Part shown: piece by piece, positions 1-12,496 of the stretch
Layout of the letters: every line of letters begins with the position of its first letter
How positions within the stretch are numbered: position 1 is the first letter of the stretch
Source of the DNA: Selaginella moellendorffii
Lineage: Eukaryota; Streptophyta; Lycopodiopsida; Selaginellales; Selaginellaceae
Length of the DNA: 64,000 nt
Direction of reading: 5' to 3'
Assembly: GCF_000143415.4 (NCBI RefSeq)
Contig: NW_003314294.1
Span: 625,453 to 689,452, forward strand
Translations under genes and position numbers: made by a program
The notes under the pieces: generated by a model
Told to the model about the DNA's origin: nothing
What the model saw: the letters and a program-made list of their open reading frames with translations, nothing else
Databases searched by the model: none

Positions 1-2805
1 GGGCAACCTGAGAGATGTCTAGAGTGACCCAAAACTCCTCAACCTCCTCGGCATGCTCAAAAGTTAGACGACACTTGATGTGTTTACACTTAAGAAGTTT
101 GTGTTAAATGAACAACTTTAGTCCCTAGACAAAGGTGGCCACTATGGTCTACTTTGTGAGGTTTGAGATTTGGGTGAGGCATAGCTCTTAGTGTTGCATA
201 AATCGCTAGATATACTTGATAACAAACTCATGTGGTGTTTGCCATAAAGAAAAGAGCTCAATGTGAAGCTATTGGAGATCCTTCTTCTATCTAAACATTT
301 TGAGGAAGAGCTTATTCACCTTTGTGTATCACTCCCACTTTGTATCCAAAAGGGACTCTACCCAAACCTAAGTTTATCCATGTATCAATCAAAGAAAATA
401 GTGATTGCCCATATCAATGGTGATTCCATTTGAGTCACAAAGGACTTTCAAAATCCACTATATGACTCTGTGTTAATGAAGTTTTAGGTGTGAAAAGGGC
501 TAAATCCACACCCTATTGTTGGATATAGACCATATTAGCCATCTCTACTGGCTGCTGCAAATCCTCAAGTAAGGTATTTACTAGATCCAATGAATCCTAT
601 TTATTTGAGATGAATTGGTGGAAATTAAACACTTGCCTCAAATGACTTGCCTTAAAAAGTGGAGATTGGTGCATACTAAATTGATCTTCCAAGTGATTGC
701 AAATATGTTGTCACTAGTATAAAATGCTCAAGTCACTGCAAATGCCCAAACATGGTCAATGCTATGAAATGGCACTCTCAATCCAGCAAATTGAATCTCT
801 CCAAATGCCTTTATCAAAGCCCACAACCAAAATAAATGGTTGTAAACATTGTAAACTCCAAAAATAAAGCTCTAAGAGGCATGAAAATGTTGAGATATTT
901 CTAAAGGAAACAAGTGTTATGCTTTTTTGTTGAGAGCTTTTATTGTGGTGGATGGAATCATTTAGAAAGTAGCTCAATGTTAACTTAAGAAGCTAAGTCA
1001 TCCTTCTCAAGTAAAAGAAATCCAAGATAGAATGCAAGATGGGAGAAAAACTTTTAAGAACACTCTTAAACAAGATTGAAAGTTGGGGAAAAATCATAAG
1101 ATCTCATGGAATTGGGCAACAAATTGAATGATTTAACATGGTAATGAAAGATCACAAAGGGATATACAATTTTGATGCAAGAAACCATGAGAAAGACAAA
1201 CACTTTATATGCTAGAGATGCATGCAACTTCATTTATCATACGATGTTACAGAAAATAACTTAGATTTGGCTCGAAACTCCAGAAAAACAATGAAATTGT
1301 AACTCAAAAGAAAAAGTAGAGCAAAGTGTATATGATGCAATAAACGACAATGAAAATAAACTCTAGACACTCGATAAATTGACACTCAAAGGTTGCATTA
1401 GCATGGGGAAGAAAAAAATTAAAGAGTGATTAGCAAAAAACTTTAGAAATGCACAAATCTGGATGATGGGTAGCTTTGTTTGTGTTTTAAAGCCACTCAA
1501 AAGCAAGATCCTACAAAGATGCATAAAATGGTGTGAATTCTCATCACACAAAGCTTCTACATTAAATCACGTTCATGCACTGAAAGAAAAATATGTGTAT
1601 GTTGTGGCTCCCAGCAAATTGGCCTCCAAGAAACCACTCACCAAATAGCTGGTAGCAAGATCTAGGAGCCCATCAAATCAATTGGTACAATCTCTCCCCA
1701 AAACTCAAGCTTAAAGTGAAGAAAGATGTGTGTAGAAAGAAGAATGAAAACCAAAAGAAAAATGGTGAGAACTCTCTCATCCCTTTACCAAATCATGAGC
1801 ATCTATTCTTGTTGGAAAGAGAAGCCCAAGATCTACACATCCAAAGAAATAACACCTCAAATGAATCAAATCTGAGGGAGAAAATTTGGTTGATAAGTCG
1901 TGTTGCACACTATAACTCTAAAAACACTCTAAGAAGATGAAATCTCGCTCTAATTCTCAAAAATCTCTCCATGGGAAGAATTCTTACCACTCTTAGCCTA
2001 TCCCTCTCCAGAATCTCTACTCCAAACCCTGTGGATCTTCTCTATCAATCAAGAAATGCTACAAAAAGTAAAAAGATGGATATCATATTAGGTTCACCAT
2101 ATTGAGGTGAGACACCTCAATCCTCCTTTTTTCTGTAACTTTGCTCAGATCCTAAGTTCTCTCTCCATAGCTCTAACTCAAGATACAAAGTGCTGAACTT
2201 TGATATTTCACCCTCATGTAGTTTTTATACAACTACTCAGAATATTCTAAAGGTCAGAATATTCTCTCTCTCAAGATGCCTATGGCTGGAACAGAGCTAC
2301 TCTAGAATAAGAGATTTAGGCATATAATTTCAAATTGTGACCATGGTGGCAAACTTAGGATTTGTTGTTTGCTATTTATGGTAATGTTTATATGTATTGC
2401 CACACCTTACAAATTTGTGTGTGAGAGATGGCTTTTAAACTTGTAGAACAACTTCAACTCTTAGCTTTTTATGCTCTAGCAAGTAAGAATTAAGAAGTTA
2501 GTGATAGCTATGTAAGAATCAAAAAGGTTTTGTGTTAATGATAACCAGAAATAGAGTAGACTTTATTTGAGAAATCTGGCTTTTAGTTCTTTTCTGTTCT
2601 AAAATATTAAAAATAACAACTTTTGCTAATTGAATTCATAAAATTGCATTACCTCTGCTATTATATGCTATACCTCTGCTATTAAAATTCATATAGATGT
2701 CACCTTCTCATTTCAATTTCTTTTAGCTTTATTGTAGTTTACCATTTAATAAAGAAAATTAAATTACATAAATTTTATTCTTTTCATTTGTTTATAGATA
2801 TAGTT
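1..2805. other. AT-rich stretch, no gene recognised
   Basis: Open frames here are short (up to 74 codons), overlap on both strands and show no motif. I see no LTR boundary, tRNA or tandem array. A small inverted repeat (GAGGTG...CACCTC) lies near 2104-2118. It is probably decayed repeat DNA; no function is assigned. Confidence 0.6.
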
Positions 2806-3711
2806 TTATTTTTCTTTCGGCCTTCTCCAAATAGAAGTTTGATTAATTGTATCATATACAGTAACATGACCTGTATTTTCTACACATAATGAAAATGTAA
2901 CCCAAATATTCTTCCAATAAATATCATAAGACCATATAACATTATGATATTGATCATAAATAACAAGATTTCCATCTTTTTGAAAATGTAGAAAACATCC
3001 AATACCTTTTCCTGATGTTTCAGTATCCCAAATAGAAATTTTGCCATAATATAATACAAGATTACAATCAAATTTCATATATAAAATAAATACTAAATTT
3101 GGTGATTGAAGAAATTTTCCTTCTTCAAGATGAGAAAAAAATGAATAATTTGGTCCACTTTTAATACAAGTTTTATATAGAATACAATCTGTTTCTTCAT
3201 ATGAAGTAAAACTATTAATATCTAAAAATTGTTTTAAAAAACTCTTATTATCTTTATCTAATATATATGATATAGAAAATCTTCTATGTATATACTCTAC
3301 AGATCCATATGTTACTAAATCTTTCTCCACATAATTTTTCAATATTTGGGTGAATTTTTTTTCTAATTCCTTACCATTACTTGTAAGAAAAAGAAAAGGA
3401 ACAACTGAACAATATATGTAAAAACTCTTTCTTGAAATTTGTCTATCAAGAACACTTATTGTAATAAGTAAGCTATAATCTTGTTCATGTAAAATTTTAG
3501 AGTAAGAAAATCCTATTAAAATATCTGTTCGTTTTCCTACTTCTTTAATAAGACCTCTAATAGTTGGTATTATTACTTTTTGTCTAAACTCAATTGAAAT
3601 AACCCCTGCTGGATTTTCATAAATTTTTTGAATACAAGCAGAATAATTGAGGATGAAAAATAAAAAATAAATATAAATCATATTTTTGTTGGGGTAAAAT
3701 ATAAAAAACAT
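2806..3711 (-). CDS. secreted bulb-type (B-lectin) domain protein
   Basis: A single open frame of 301 codons with an ATG start, in AT-rich DNA. The first 25 or so residues are hydrophobic (IYIYFLFFILNYSAC) and look like a signal peptide. The second Met (M11, start at 3681) would give a cleaner one, so the true start could be either. Residues about 30-190 are not recognised. The C-terminal ~110 residues carry three beta-prism repeats. The middle one has a full mannose-site motif (QKDGNLVIY, pattern QxDxNxVxY), the first is near-canonical (KFDCNLVLYY) and the third is degenerate (ENTGHVTVYD). From known B-lectins I infer mannose binding outside the cell, possibly in defence. An AATAAA lies about 30 nt past the stop (2774-2779, minus). 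No kinase domain or intron is seen. The absence of stops over 900 bp in a decayed neighbourhood argues that it is functional. Confidence 0.75.
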   Translation of the reverse strand: MFFIFYPNKNMIYIYFLFFILNYSACIQKIYENPAGVISIEFRQKVIIPTIRGLIKEVGKRTDILIGFSYSKILHEQDYSLLITISVLDRQISRKSFYIYCSVVPFLFLTSNGKELEKKFTQILKNYVEKDLVTYGSVEYIHRRFSISYILDKDNKSFLKQFLDINSFTSYEETDCILYKTCIKSGPNYSFFSHLEEGKFLQSPNLVFILYMKFDCNLVLYYGKISIWDTETSGKGIGCFLHFQKDGNLVIYDQYHNVIWSYDIYWKNIWVTFSLCVENTGHVTVYDTINQTSIWRRPKEK

Positions 3712-4437
3712 AGATAAAATATGTATTTCTAATAAAATTAAGTTATAATATGAAATATATCGAGTATCATATATACATAGTCTATGTTTATACTTTTAGT
3801 TGGGCATTAAGGATTTAAAAAATGCAATAATAATAATAAAATAATTTATTTATATTATTTGAATAGATTTATCGTCAATAAGTGCCATATGTAATCTGTT
3901 CACATACTATTTTGTCCTTAATGTATCTTAAAATTTTAAAATATAATACTTATATAATATAACTCATTATTGAAAATAACCTAGACTCAATTAAGAATAG
4001 TTTTGATCATGTATCTGCCATCTATATATTTATTGGAGAATACTTTTGTCATCACTATTGACACTGAAACTCAAGTTTGAAACTTTAAACCTCTACTCTT
4101 GGGATGCCAATTCAACAAATATGCTATATATATATCTATATATACATGAGATTGAATATGTTAAAAAATTTACAATAGTAATGTATTACTTTTCTTATTG
4201 TTTGTTTTATCCTTTCTAGAGTTGATCTACACTATAAACTCTCAAAAACATTTACTTGAGGGAGTTCTAATATCTCCTATTTGCAAAGTTATTGCTTTTT
4301 ATATCATCTTGATCAGCTTTTGATAGAAAAAATTATATCTGATGTTTAACCATTATGCTTTTGGAAATTCAAAGAGTTTTAGATCAAGAAAATTTGAGTT
4401 TGATAGAAAAGATATAGAATAGAAATCACTTCTCATT
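3712..4437. other. AT-rich intergenic stretch
   Basis: This is the upstream region of the lectin gene. It is very AT-rich, with short TA runs near 4130-4145. No gene or repeat boundary is recognised before the family B LTR that begins near 4438. Promoter elements for the lectin would lie in the first few hundred bases but none can be singled out. Confidence 0.5.
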
Positions 4438-5784
4438 TATAAGTGACTAAATTTTCTATTCTATTTTAATCACTTATTCACACTTTTAACCACTTAGAGG
4501 AATCTTATTCACAACTTCTTTTTATCCTAACTTAGGGTACTTGCTAAGACTCTAAAAGTGGCTTTAAAGCCATAACAATTTCACACTCATTCCAAGTGCT
4601 TTATGTGTTTAAATTGCATTTCAAACATCCAAAGGTACCATTGATGTACTAGCATTTTACACTAAATCTATGTCCATTCCCACTATCTTGTTGGTAATTG
4701 AAGACCATCTATTTCATAGTTTTGTCTCTCTAAGAATAAATTATCTATCTATGAGTGGTCATTTTATAACCACTTTTTAACATTCGTAAAATACTCTAAA
4801 ACATGGGGGAACAACATCCTCTAATATCTTTTCTTTAATCCCTATTAAATCCCTCTCTATTTATAGTAGTGCTCACCAACACTACCAGGGCTCAAAAGCC
4901 CATCCATTAAGTCCCACTAACCTTTAGGAGTTATTAATCACATAATTATATCTTTGGTTACTAAGTAAGAGGATCACTCCTTTTACTTTCCACCATTAAG
5001 GATTTTGAAATGATATTTCAAAACACTACAACCCACTGTAGACTTTTAAATACTTTCCCTACCTTCTACCACTGAGTGCCTCAACTATATGGTTAGAGTG
5101 AGGTTCCAATAAGCCACACAATGTATCCAAGTAGGTATTGCACCTACACTTGGATTGGGAATATTAATCATTCAATTTTTTGGAAGAGATAAAGCTAGCC
5201 CTTGAACATTTCATTAAATCACTTCATTTGTCCATTTATATTCACTTTAGTTTTAAACTCTCCAATATTTATATCATTATCCACTACATGAGTATAATCT
5301 TCTTTGATCACATTCGTTTCCTTAGAGTACTACCCCCTATTATCCTACAAAGATTTATTAAACCCCTCAAGGTCTAAAAGATGATCAATTCAAGCTTTCA
5401 CCCCATTGGATATGTCTAGCATTGTATATGTCTGGCCCCAGATATATCTAACCTCAGATATATCAAACCTTGGATATGTTTGGCCTTAAATATATCTAGC
5501 ACTTTAGACACTTAGTTCTCGGTAAGGTAAGATGATTTTCATATCATTCCACTTTGAGTCGTTGGTTCTAAGACTTTAGTCTTGACACTTCCACATATCA
5601 CAACACTTGCCATGTGTCAACTGTTTTTATACCCCTTTCTTAAGAGTCTTTTATCAATCACTTCTTGCTCGTTCCTTGAGTGTTTCTTATGGAGTTCCAC
5701 TCTCACTCTTGATTTTTCAAGTCGGAGCTTTGGTCCAACATATTATGCTCGTTAGACTTCTATTTTTTCCACTACCATATGGCA
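4438..5784 (-). repeat. decayed LTR of non-coding retrotransposon family B (copy B3)
   Basis: The reverse complement of this stretch aligns along its length with the 3' LTR at 48431-50886. Shared landmarks include the terminal GACTAAATTTT segment (4443 onward), the segment with TATCCAAGTAGGTA near 5117-5131 and the CTCGTTCCTTGAG segment near 5668. It ends in TGGCA where the good copy begins TGCCA. Many C-to-T and G-to-A differences mark it as old. No coding frame survives. Confidence 0.65.
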
Positions 5785-7540
5785 CACCTTTGACTCCATT
5801 TTGTGACTTAGGGATTTGTGTCTTTACAACTCCACCACTTATAAACAAAGTTGATGTCCTCATTAAATGATAACCTATTTTCAAAAGTAACCCTATAAAA
5901 AATTACTATTTTATCTTTTGGCACCAAACTACTATTTGTCAATGATTTAACACTAAAGGCTCGTCGTGCCTTAAAGAGTATACACTTTCTAACTTATAGA
6001 CTCAACAACTCACTTATGATGGTTCCTTCTTATTGTTGGTTTAGATCTCATTAAAGATACTTTCTCTATCTCAACTTTACTACTCACTCTAGAGTAGTTT
6101 TAGACCATGTCAACATGAAGATTGCCCTTTGGATCTTTAATACTTAACTTATATCAATTTTTCTAAGTGTTTCTGACCCCTTCCCATACACACTATTATT
6201 GTGAATACACTTTACTTCCTCATCCTAAGGAATTCCTTACTTGAGGACACTATCATCCTCTCTTTCATCCTATACTAGCCTAGACATTAAATTCCACCCA
6301 TCACATACTAAAACTTTCTAAAGAGTTTTTTCTTTTAGTCTTATCTATAGTTCAATCCCATTGCCTTTAGTGCTTTTATATCTATCTTCCTTGTTAACTA
6401 CATCTTCTTATAATGTCTCTATTTGGGTTATTTGACCCCACATGATCAGAGTTTATCTTAGGATCTCTCAATCCTTTATTCCTACCCTCTTATTAAATTA
6501 CTTAAGTGTTATCATAATTTATATTAAGTCTACTTATAGCATAATGGGCAAAAATGGGCTCAAGAAAATACTAGAACAAAACCAAATGATAAGTTAAGTG
6601 AGAAACCTTTAAAAAGTGGGTGCCAACAAATATGTAGGGAAAGTTATAAGATTTTAAAGGAAAAAAAAGCTTGGATGCTCCAATTTAGGGAAAAATAAAA
6701 GCTTCAAGAGAGGTTTATTACTTTTATTCTTTAATCATTACACTAAGTAATATAAAATCACCATTTAGTCCTTAGGGAGCAAAAACTCTATTTTGTTAAG
6801 TTTATAGGGTTTTCACCCCTTTGTAAATCTTGTCAACACTCTATGGGCTCTATCCCAATCTTCTAACCCTTTTATGGGTCCTTTGGAGTTTACTTTCTTG
6901 TATTCACAATATTATGTATTATATTAGACTATTTCACTTTAAATATCTTTCTCACTTAGTCACTATGACCAAATCACACTATACCATTTGTTTAAATCAC
7001 TACTTTGAACCAAGAATTATATTCCTTGACCTAACAAAGAGTTTGTCCTTGACTAGCCATAGGATCACTTCGTAATCTAAAATAGATACTTTAACATGTT
7101 TACCAATAGTGTTAGGGTGTGGCCACTTAGAGAGTGTGAGAGAGTGAGTGTGAGAGTGAGAGAAAGAATATTCTGATTCCTAAAATATTCTTCCTCCTCT
7201 TTGTATAAAACCCTTGCCCCACAAGGGCAAAGAAGAGGGGTATTTATAGAGAGTATTGAAGCATTTCTCATGTTTGAGTGAACATTGGGGGAGTGCCTCT
7301 CATTCCCCCAACAATATGTATTAGGTCTGCTCAACTTTTGAGTTATTAACCATGACCCCAAGGGCATCCCCCACACTTAGTGCCCAAGCCAACCCTTCTA
7401 GTCAAGGGTCCATAGCAACTAAAATTGGGTATCCTTATCCCATTCACTATGTCCCTAAGACCATTTGCACTAGAGTATTCAAGTTAGATATGTTGAGTTT
7501 TCATATTAAGTATACTAACTATAGATCATAACTTGTAAAA
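5785..7540 (-). mobile_element. internal remnant of retrotransposon B3
   Basis: The bases directly after 5784 are the reverse complement of the polypurine-tract side of family B (compare 48390-48430). Similarity to the B internal region continues in inverted order: 7320-7510 matches the reverse complement of about 47070-47240, including a segment with GGGCATCCCCCACACTT. A short LTR-like insertion sits at 7110-7313. The stretch is non-coding in both copies, so the element was probably non-autonomous. Orientation flips at about 7540, so B3 is truncated there. Confidence 0.5.
7110..7313. repeat. putative solo LTR, family C (copy 1)
   Basis: A segment of about 204 bp begins TGTTAG and ends CCAACA. 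It contains AGAATATTCT followed by a TATA-like TTTGTATAAAA and resembles 18909-19114 in order and length. Both copies sit inside family B DNA. The flanking pentamers (AATAG and ATATG) do not match well, so the exact ends are uncertain. Confidence 0.4.
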
Positions 7541-7785
7541 CACAAATCCCTAAGTCCCAGTGGAACTAAAGTATGGCACATGACAATGGCCAAAGTGGAA
7601 GTTTAGCAAGCATAATAAGTTTGGACTAAAAGCTTTGACTCAAAAAATTGAGAGCAAGAGTGAAACTTCTAAAGAAGTGCATGAAGAATGAGCACAAAGT
7701 AATCAATAAGTGAGTCTCTAGAAAGGGACACAAAAAAGACTAATATATAGTAAATATCAAGACATGTGGAAATATTAGGACCGAA

Positions 7786-7943
7786 TCTGAGACCAAGTTC
7801 ATGATCAAGTTCAAGATCTAGTCTAAGACTAGGTCTAGGATGGTGTAAGCTCCTAAATTTGGAAAATCTGAGACCAAGTTCATGATCAAGTTCAAGATCT
7901 AGTCTGACACTAGATCTAGGATGGTGTAAGCTCCTAAATTTGG
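7786..7943 (+). repeat. tandem duplication of about 82 bp
   Basis: Two consecutive copies begin TCTGAGACCAAGTTCATGAT and run into GTGTAAGCTCCTAAATTTGG. The unit includes the junction between the B LTR array and the start of the Cassandra LTR. The duplication therefore happened after that Cassandra inserted. Confidence 0.7.
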
Positions 7944-8427
7944 ACTTCCTGAGAGGTCATCCAACCCTAAGTATCCCAAGACCCTTAACCAATTAGAAAA
8001 GGGGGTGCACTCTTATTCATAAACCCTTCCCCTCTATATTTGAACCAAGTTCACGCCCTCGTGAACGGAAGTTGAGAGCCGTAGCTCTCCCAAGAGCCCC
8101 GCTCTCTTGATACCCTAGCCCTCGGGTCGAGCCTAGCAGGAGTAAACTGGACTAGCCAGATGTCAATTAACATATGGTGTGATTCCCCTAGCCAACTAAC
8201 AGAGTCGGACCCGAGACCCCTCTGATACTAAATGTAAGCTCATAAATTTGGACTTCCCGGGAGGTCACCCAGCCCAGTACTATTCAAACCCAAGGACACT
8301 TAACCCCAAGTATTCTAAAACCTTTAACATATTGGAAAAAGGGGGTGCACTCTTATTCATAAGCTCTTCCCCTTTATATTTGAACCCCATAGACCGTCTC
8401 TCGAGTCGTTCTCTTTGGTTGCTTACA
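7925..8427 (-). mobile_element. Cassandra-type TRIM with 5S rRNA promoter in its LTRs (copy 1)
   Basis: The right LTR (8233-8427, 195 bp, TGTAAGC...GCTTACA) is complete. The left LTR (7925 to about 8047) has lost the middle of the 5S-like block and its end. A primer site for tRNA-Met, read on the minus strand, abuts the right LTR (TCTGATACTAAA at 8221-8232). The target duplication GATGG is present at 7920-7924 and 8428-8432. There is no coding capacity, as expected for this non-autonomous group. The 5S block, read on the minus strand, keeps an A-box-like segment and a C-box (GGCTGGGTGACCTCC). Confidence 0.85.
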
Positions 8428-8783
8428 GATGGAGGCCAAAATAGAGTTTAAGTCTAAGACTAAGATTGAGACCAAGATTGGTTCCACTGGGGTCCTCCCC
8501 CTACTATCCCACAGGGACTTACCAAACCCCCTAGGGTCTGGGAGATTATCATTTGGGTGTTCATGCTTGACTCAGATTTGGACTCAAACTTGACCTCGGA
8601 CTTAAACTCAGTCTTGGTCTCAATGGTTATAGTAAACAACTATAGTTGAGATCACAGAAAGGATAAGGACTCCTAGACAATAAAGGAGATATAAAATTAT
8701 CCTTAGGTAATTGAAGATGGTGCTCAAGAATTTAAGATTAAAGTTGATGAATATGGGAGGTCAAATATAGATGATGACATATA

Positions 8784-9874
8784 TATAGTGCACATGGTTT
8801 TCACCCTTAATCCTATGGTGATTTACCATAAGATAACTATGAAGCGGAACCTAAACCCTTCATATGCCACTTGTCACATGCCACATGTCCAAAGACAGTA
8901 GAGTAGAACCCAAGTTTCAGAGCTTTGGGCCACTGAATGAAGATACGGAGCTAAACTCCCAAGCTTGCAGCCAAGGCGCGAAGGAACTGAAACACGGAAT
9001 GACTCTTGAATATTTAGCCCAAGGAGCAAAGGGACAGAAGCACAAAGCGACTTGGAATAGTTCTAGAGCATCCCGCATCCCAATGCCAAGACTAGTATGC
9101 AAAACGGAACCAAATAGAATCTAGTGTTATTTTAGTATACTAATGGTCTAATGCGACGATATGGGTACTCCACTAGCTAGCATGGTGTGGAACTTAGGCT
9201 TAGACCCAAGCTGGACGCAGAACAAGGAGACAAACACACAAGCCGGAGTTAGACTATGCCTCAAGTTAGTCGGCTATGCCCAATTCCCCCCCCCCTTGGA
9301 GGAACACACACTTTGGGCTTTCACCCTTAGCCACCCTTAGTACTAGGAGTTAGTTTGTAGGACAAGTTTGAAACTTACTAAATATGGAATGTCCTTAAAT
9401 TGCAAATTTGGACACAAGACCAACACTAGTGTGTTTTTGACAATCTCTACATTCTGTAGATATGCCAAATAAGCAAATCTAGATACTTTCCATAAATAAC
9501 AATTGGGACCAGAACAAAACCAACACAAAGGGCATGATTAGTATCAAGAACCCTTGTGATATTGAGATTGGTCCCTCAATACTTGCTAGATGATAGCTTA
9601 CCGTGTCTGCTAAACACCCTTGCTACAAGTGCAAGCCAATGATAGGAGTTTCTCAAACCAGGCCGAGTTTGTTCAGCAAGAAGCACATAGGAGTTCCTAT
9701 CTTATATTTATTCAATTTAAATATACGGCCATTGACTAGTTTCTAAACTAGTTTAAGTGGGAACTATAAAGGAACCAATAATACCGACCTCTTGCCATTA
9801 TGGCAGTAAGGAAAAAATATCTAAAAGGACTAGCCGATAAATAACTTTTGATACCTAAAGTTACATTTACAACA
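8784..9874 (-). repeat. solo LTR of family A
   Basis: This stretch aligns over its full length with the reverse complement of the A LTRs at 10028-11171 and 16757-17885. It begins TATAGTGCACATGG and ends ACATTTACAACA. The flanking pentamers are ATATA and ATATG, a target duplication with one change. It is more diverged than the paired LTRs nearby, so it is the older insertion. It sits within family B internal sequence. Confidence 0.8.
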
Positions 9875-9879
9875 ATATG

Positions 9880-10022
9880 TTATTGAAATGGCAATTAAGG
9901 CTACCTTTAATAAATGTTAGAACAACCCAAGGAGTTGAAGGCGTATTTGAAGAATAAGTCAACATCTTTATAATATTGAAGGATAGTTCTAAGGGACAAA
10001 TGTAGCCTATATAGAATAAGGG
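9880..10022 (+). other. family B internal sequence between two family A insertions
   Basis: This stretch is similar to about 44795-44910 (shared AACAACCCAAGGAGTTG). It marks the original B1 sequence between the solo A LTR and the complete A element. No gene. Confidence 0.55.
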
Positions 10023-10027
10023 ATAAT

Positions 10028-11171
10028 TGTCATGAATGTGACTTCGGGTATCGAAAGTTACCTGTCGACCAGTCCTTATGGACACTCTTTCCTTACTGCC
10101 ACGATGGCAGAAGGTCAGTATTGCTAAACCCTTTGTAACCCCCTCTTGTTCAAGTGTCAGTAAACTGGACTTTGCATCTGTACTTGGCCGGATGAACATA
10201 AGGACGGAATTCTTAAGTGTCTATTCAGCCAAGCATACTTGGCCTGGCTTTTTAGTTCTCTTTTGCTCTGTCTTGCACTGGCTTGACAAGAACCATCGCA
10301 TATTGAGATTAGTCCCTCAATATTGCTGAATGATAGCTTACTGTGTCTGCCAAACACCCTCGCTATCATGCCCTTTGTGTTAGTCTCATTTCGGTCCCAA
10401 ATGCTATTTATAGAAAGTGTCCAGATTTGCTCATTTGGCATATCTACGGAATGTAGAGATCAGCTTGAACACAATGGTGTTTGTCCCGTGTCCAAATTCA
10501 CAATCTAGCGCCATTCCATATTTAGTAAGTTTCGAGCTTGTCCCAGAGACTAACTCCTGATACTAAGGGAGGCTTGGGGTGAAAGCCCAAAGCGTGTATT
10601 CCTCAAGGGGGGGTGCTATGGGGGGTTCCAAATGTATAATAAAGATAGTGGGTAGGTCGGGTATGGCTGACCAACCTGAGGCATAGTCTAGCTCCCGCTT
10701 GTGTGCCTGTCCTTGTTCTGCGTCTGGCTTGGGTCTAAGCCCAAGCTCCACACCATGCTAGCTGGTGGAGTACCCATGTCCTTGCGTTAGGCCACCTATA
10801 TGCTGAAATACCGCCAGACTCCGTTTGGCTCCATTTTGCGTGCTGGTCCTGGCATTGGGATGCTGGTTACTTTAGGATTGTTCCAAGTCACTCCGGGCTC
10901 CTGTCCCTTCGCTCCTTAGGCTATACGCTCAGGAGTTGCTCCATGGTCTGGTTCCATCACTCCTTGGCTTTATGCTTGGGAGTTTGGCACCGTTCCTTCA
11001 TTTAGTGGCCCAAGGCTCTGAACCTCGGGTTTCACAACACTGTCCTTTGGACACATGGCATGTGACACATGGCATCTGTCACATGGCATATGGAGGGTTT
11101 AGGTTCCGCTTCGTGGTGTTATCCTATGGTAAATCACCATAGGATAAAGGGTAAAAACCACGTGCGCTACA
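10028..11171 (+). repeat. 5' LTR of A1
   Basis: It is 1144 bp long, starting TGTCATGAATGTGACTTCGG and ending GTGCGCTACA. A TATA-like CTATTTATAG lies near 10406-10415. Short CACATGGCAT units are repeated near 11046-11090. It is closely similar to the 3' LTR at 16757-17885, with scattered transitions. Confidence 0.9.
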
Positions 11172-11184
11172 TTTGGTATCAGAG
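11172..11184 (+). other. primer-binding site of A1 (tRNA-Met type)
   Basis: TTTGGTATCAGAG directly follows the LTR end CTACA. TGGTATCAGAGC is the usual plant initiator tRNA-Met primer match. Confidence 0.85.
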
Positions 11185-12496
11185 GTAGAGTCTCAGCGAG
11201 TATTATCCAATGAGATTGGGCAACTAGTCTCGTTGCATACGCAGAGATGAAAACGATGATCCGAGTGGGTACATGTTTGGGTGCTAAGACTTTGCAATCG
11301 TTTCTTGGGTATGGTTTTGGTTACCTTTTTGTATCGTAATAATATGAGTTTGCTCTTGGGCTCATAGGATGGATTGAGATGTTCCGTTTGCATGAGTTTG
11401 CGCTTGGGCTCGTGAGTGAGGCACATTAGCAACTCAAGGTTACACTTTGAGTTGGCAGGATTAATATTAGCCTATCAATGGTTCCATGAGTTGTTCCATG
11501 TACCACAGGTGAAAGTAAACCTTCCCTGGGTTTGCTATGAGTGGCAAATAGGCTGGTCTGTAGCTATTTAGCATGGCACTAGTGGATCCTTCCTAGGCAT
11601 GATTATAAGTGGATCAATCAAGACTATAGGGATTAGTCTATTGGTTCAAGTAGTTATGGCCGTGCTCTCTCATAAACTTTTCTTCGATTGAACTGAAGGC
11701 AGTGCGAAAGCAAGCTTGAGGTTTGGTCAAAGATGAGACCGAAAAGAGAGTCATCAGGGACGAAGGATCAAACATGTAAATCATTTTCTCTTCTTGAAGA
11801 AATGATTTGCAATGAGGTGTTAACTCATTGTTTGTGTTCACATTATGCAATTAAGAGTCCCTAGTATCTTGATGCATGTTGGAAATGATAGTCTTACAAA
11901 TAGTGAGTTGTGGGATGGATAGCGGTGAAACGCTAAACCATTTTGTCTAAGCTTGCTATTGGAAGACTTAGGTTGCAATGCTCAATTCTTTTTTGGGGAA
12001 CCTTGCTATTACTCCTTGAGTAGCTTGGTTTTGGATTAGTGTTGAGTTTGGTTGGAAAGAGAGTGGCATGAGCTTGTCCGTGTTGTGAACAAAAGTTAAT
12101 GGTGTTAAGTGTTGTAAATCTCTATTGATGGGGTGTGGCATTTATGTTGCATTTTGTCAAATTGAGTTGGCACTTGATATTCACATAAACCTTTGCAGTA
12201 GTGACATGGGCATTGCTCATAGTGTTTTTTGATTGATGATCAAGTCATTGTGATTTATATCATATCCATGTGATAATGAGCAATGTGTTTACGAAGTTGC
12301 TTGGGTAAATGATGATCAACCCCAAAGTGGTTGATGGAGAAGCTAATCTACTTGCACGTAGTAGCATTGTAGTAGCTTTAACTGGATTCTCAATGGTGGT
12401 CCATTATGCTAAGCTTAAGTTGGTACCTTGTTTCCTTGAGGGTTTGCCCATTAAGGTGTTGGAAAAGGGTTGTAGCATTCATTTGCTATAGCTCAT

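Noticed and set aside
10078-10508. Repeated small frames in the A LTRs (also at 16894-17237)
   Set aside because: They are conserved only because the LTRs are duplicates; they overlap on both strands and have no domain.
11046-11095. CACATGGCATGTG units in LTR A as members of the transposon palindrome family
   Set aside because: They share ATGGCATGTG but lack the GGCC-centred dyad and form their own short tandem in all A LTRs.
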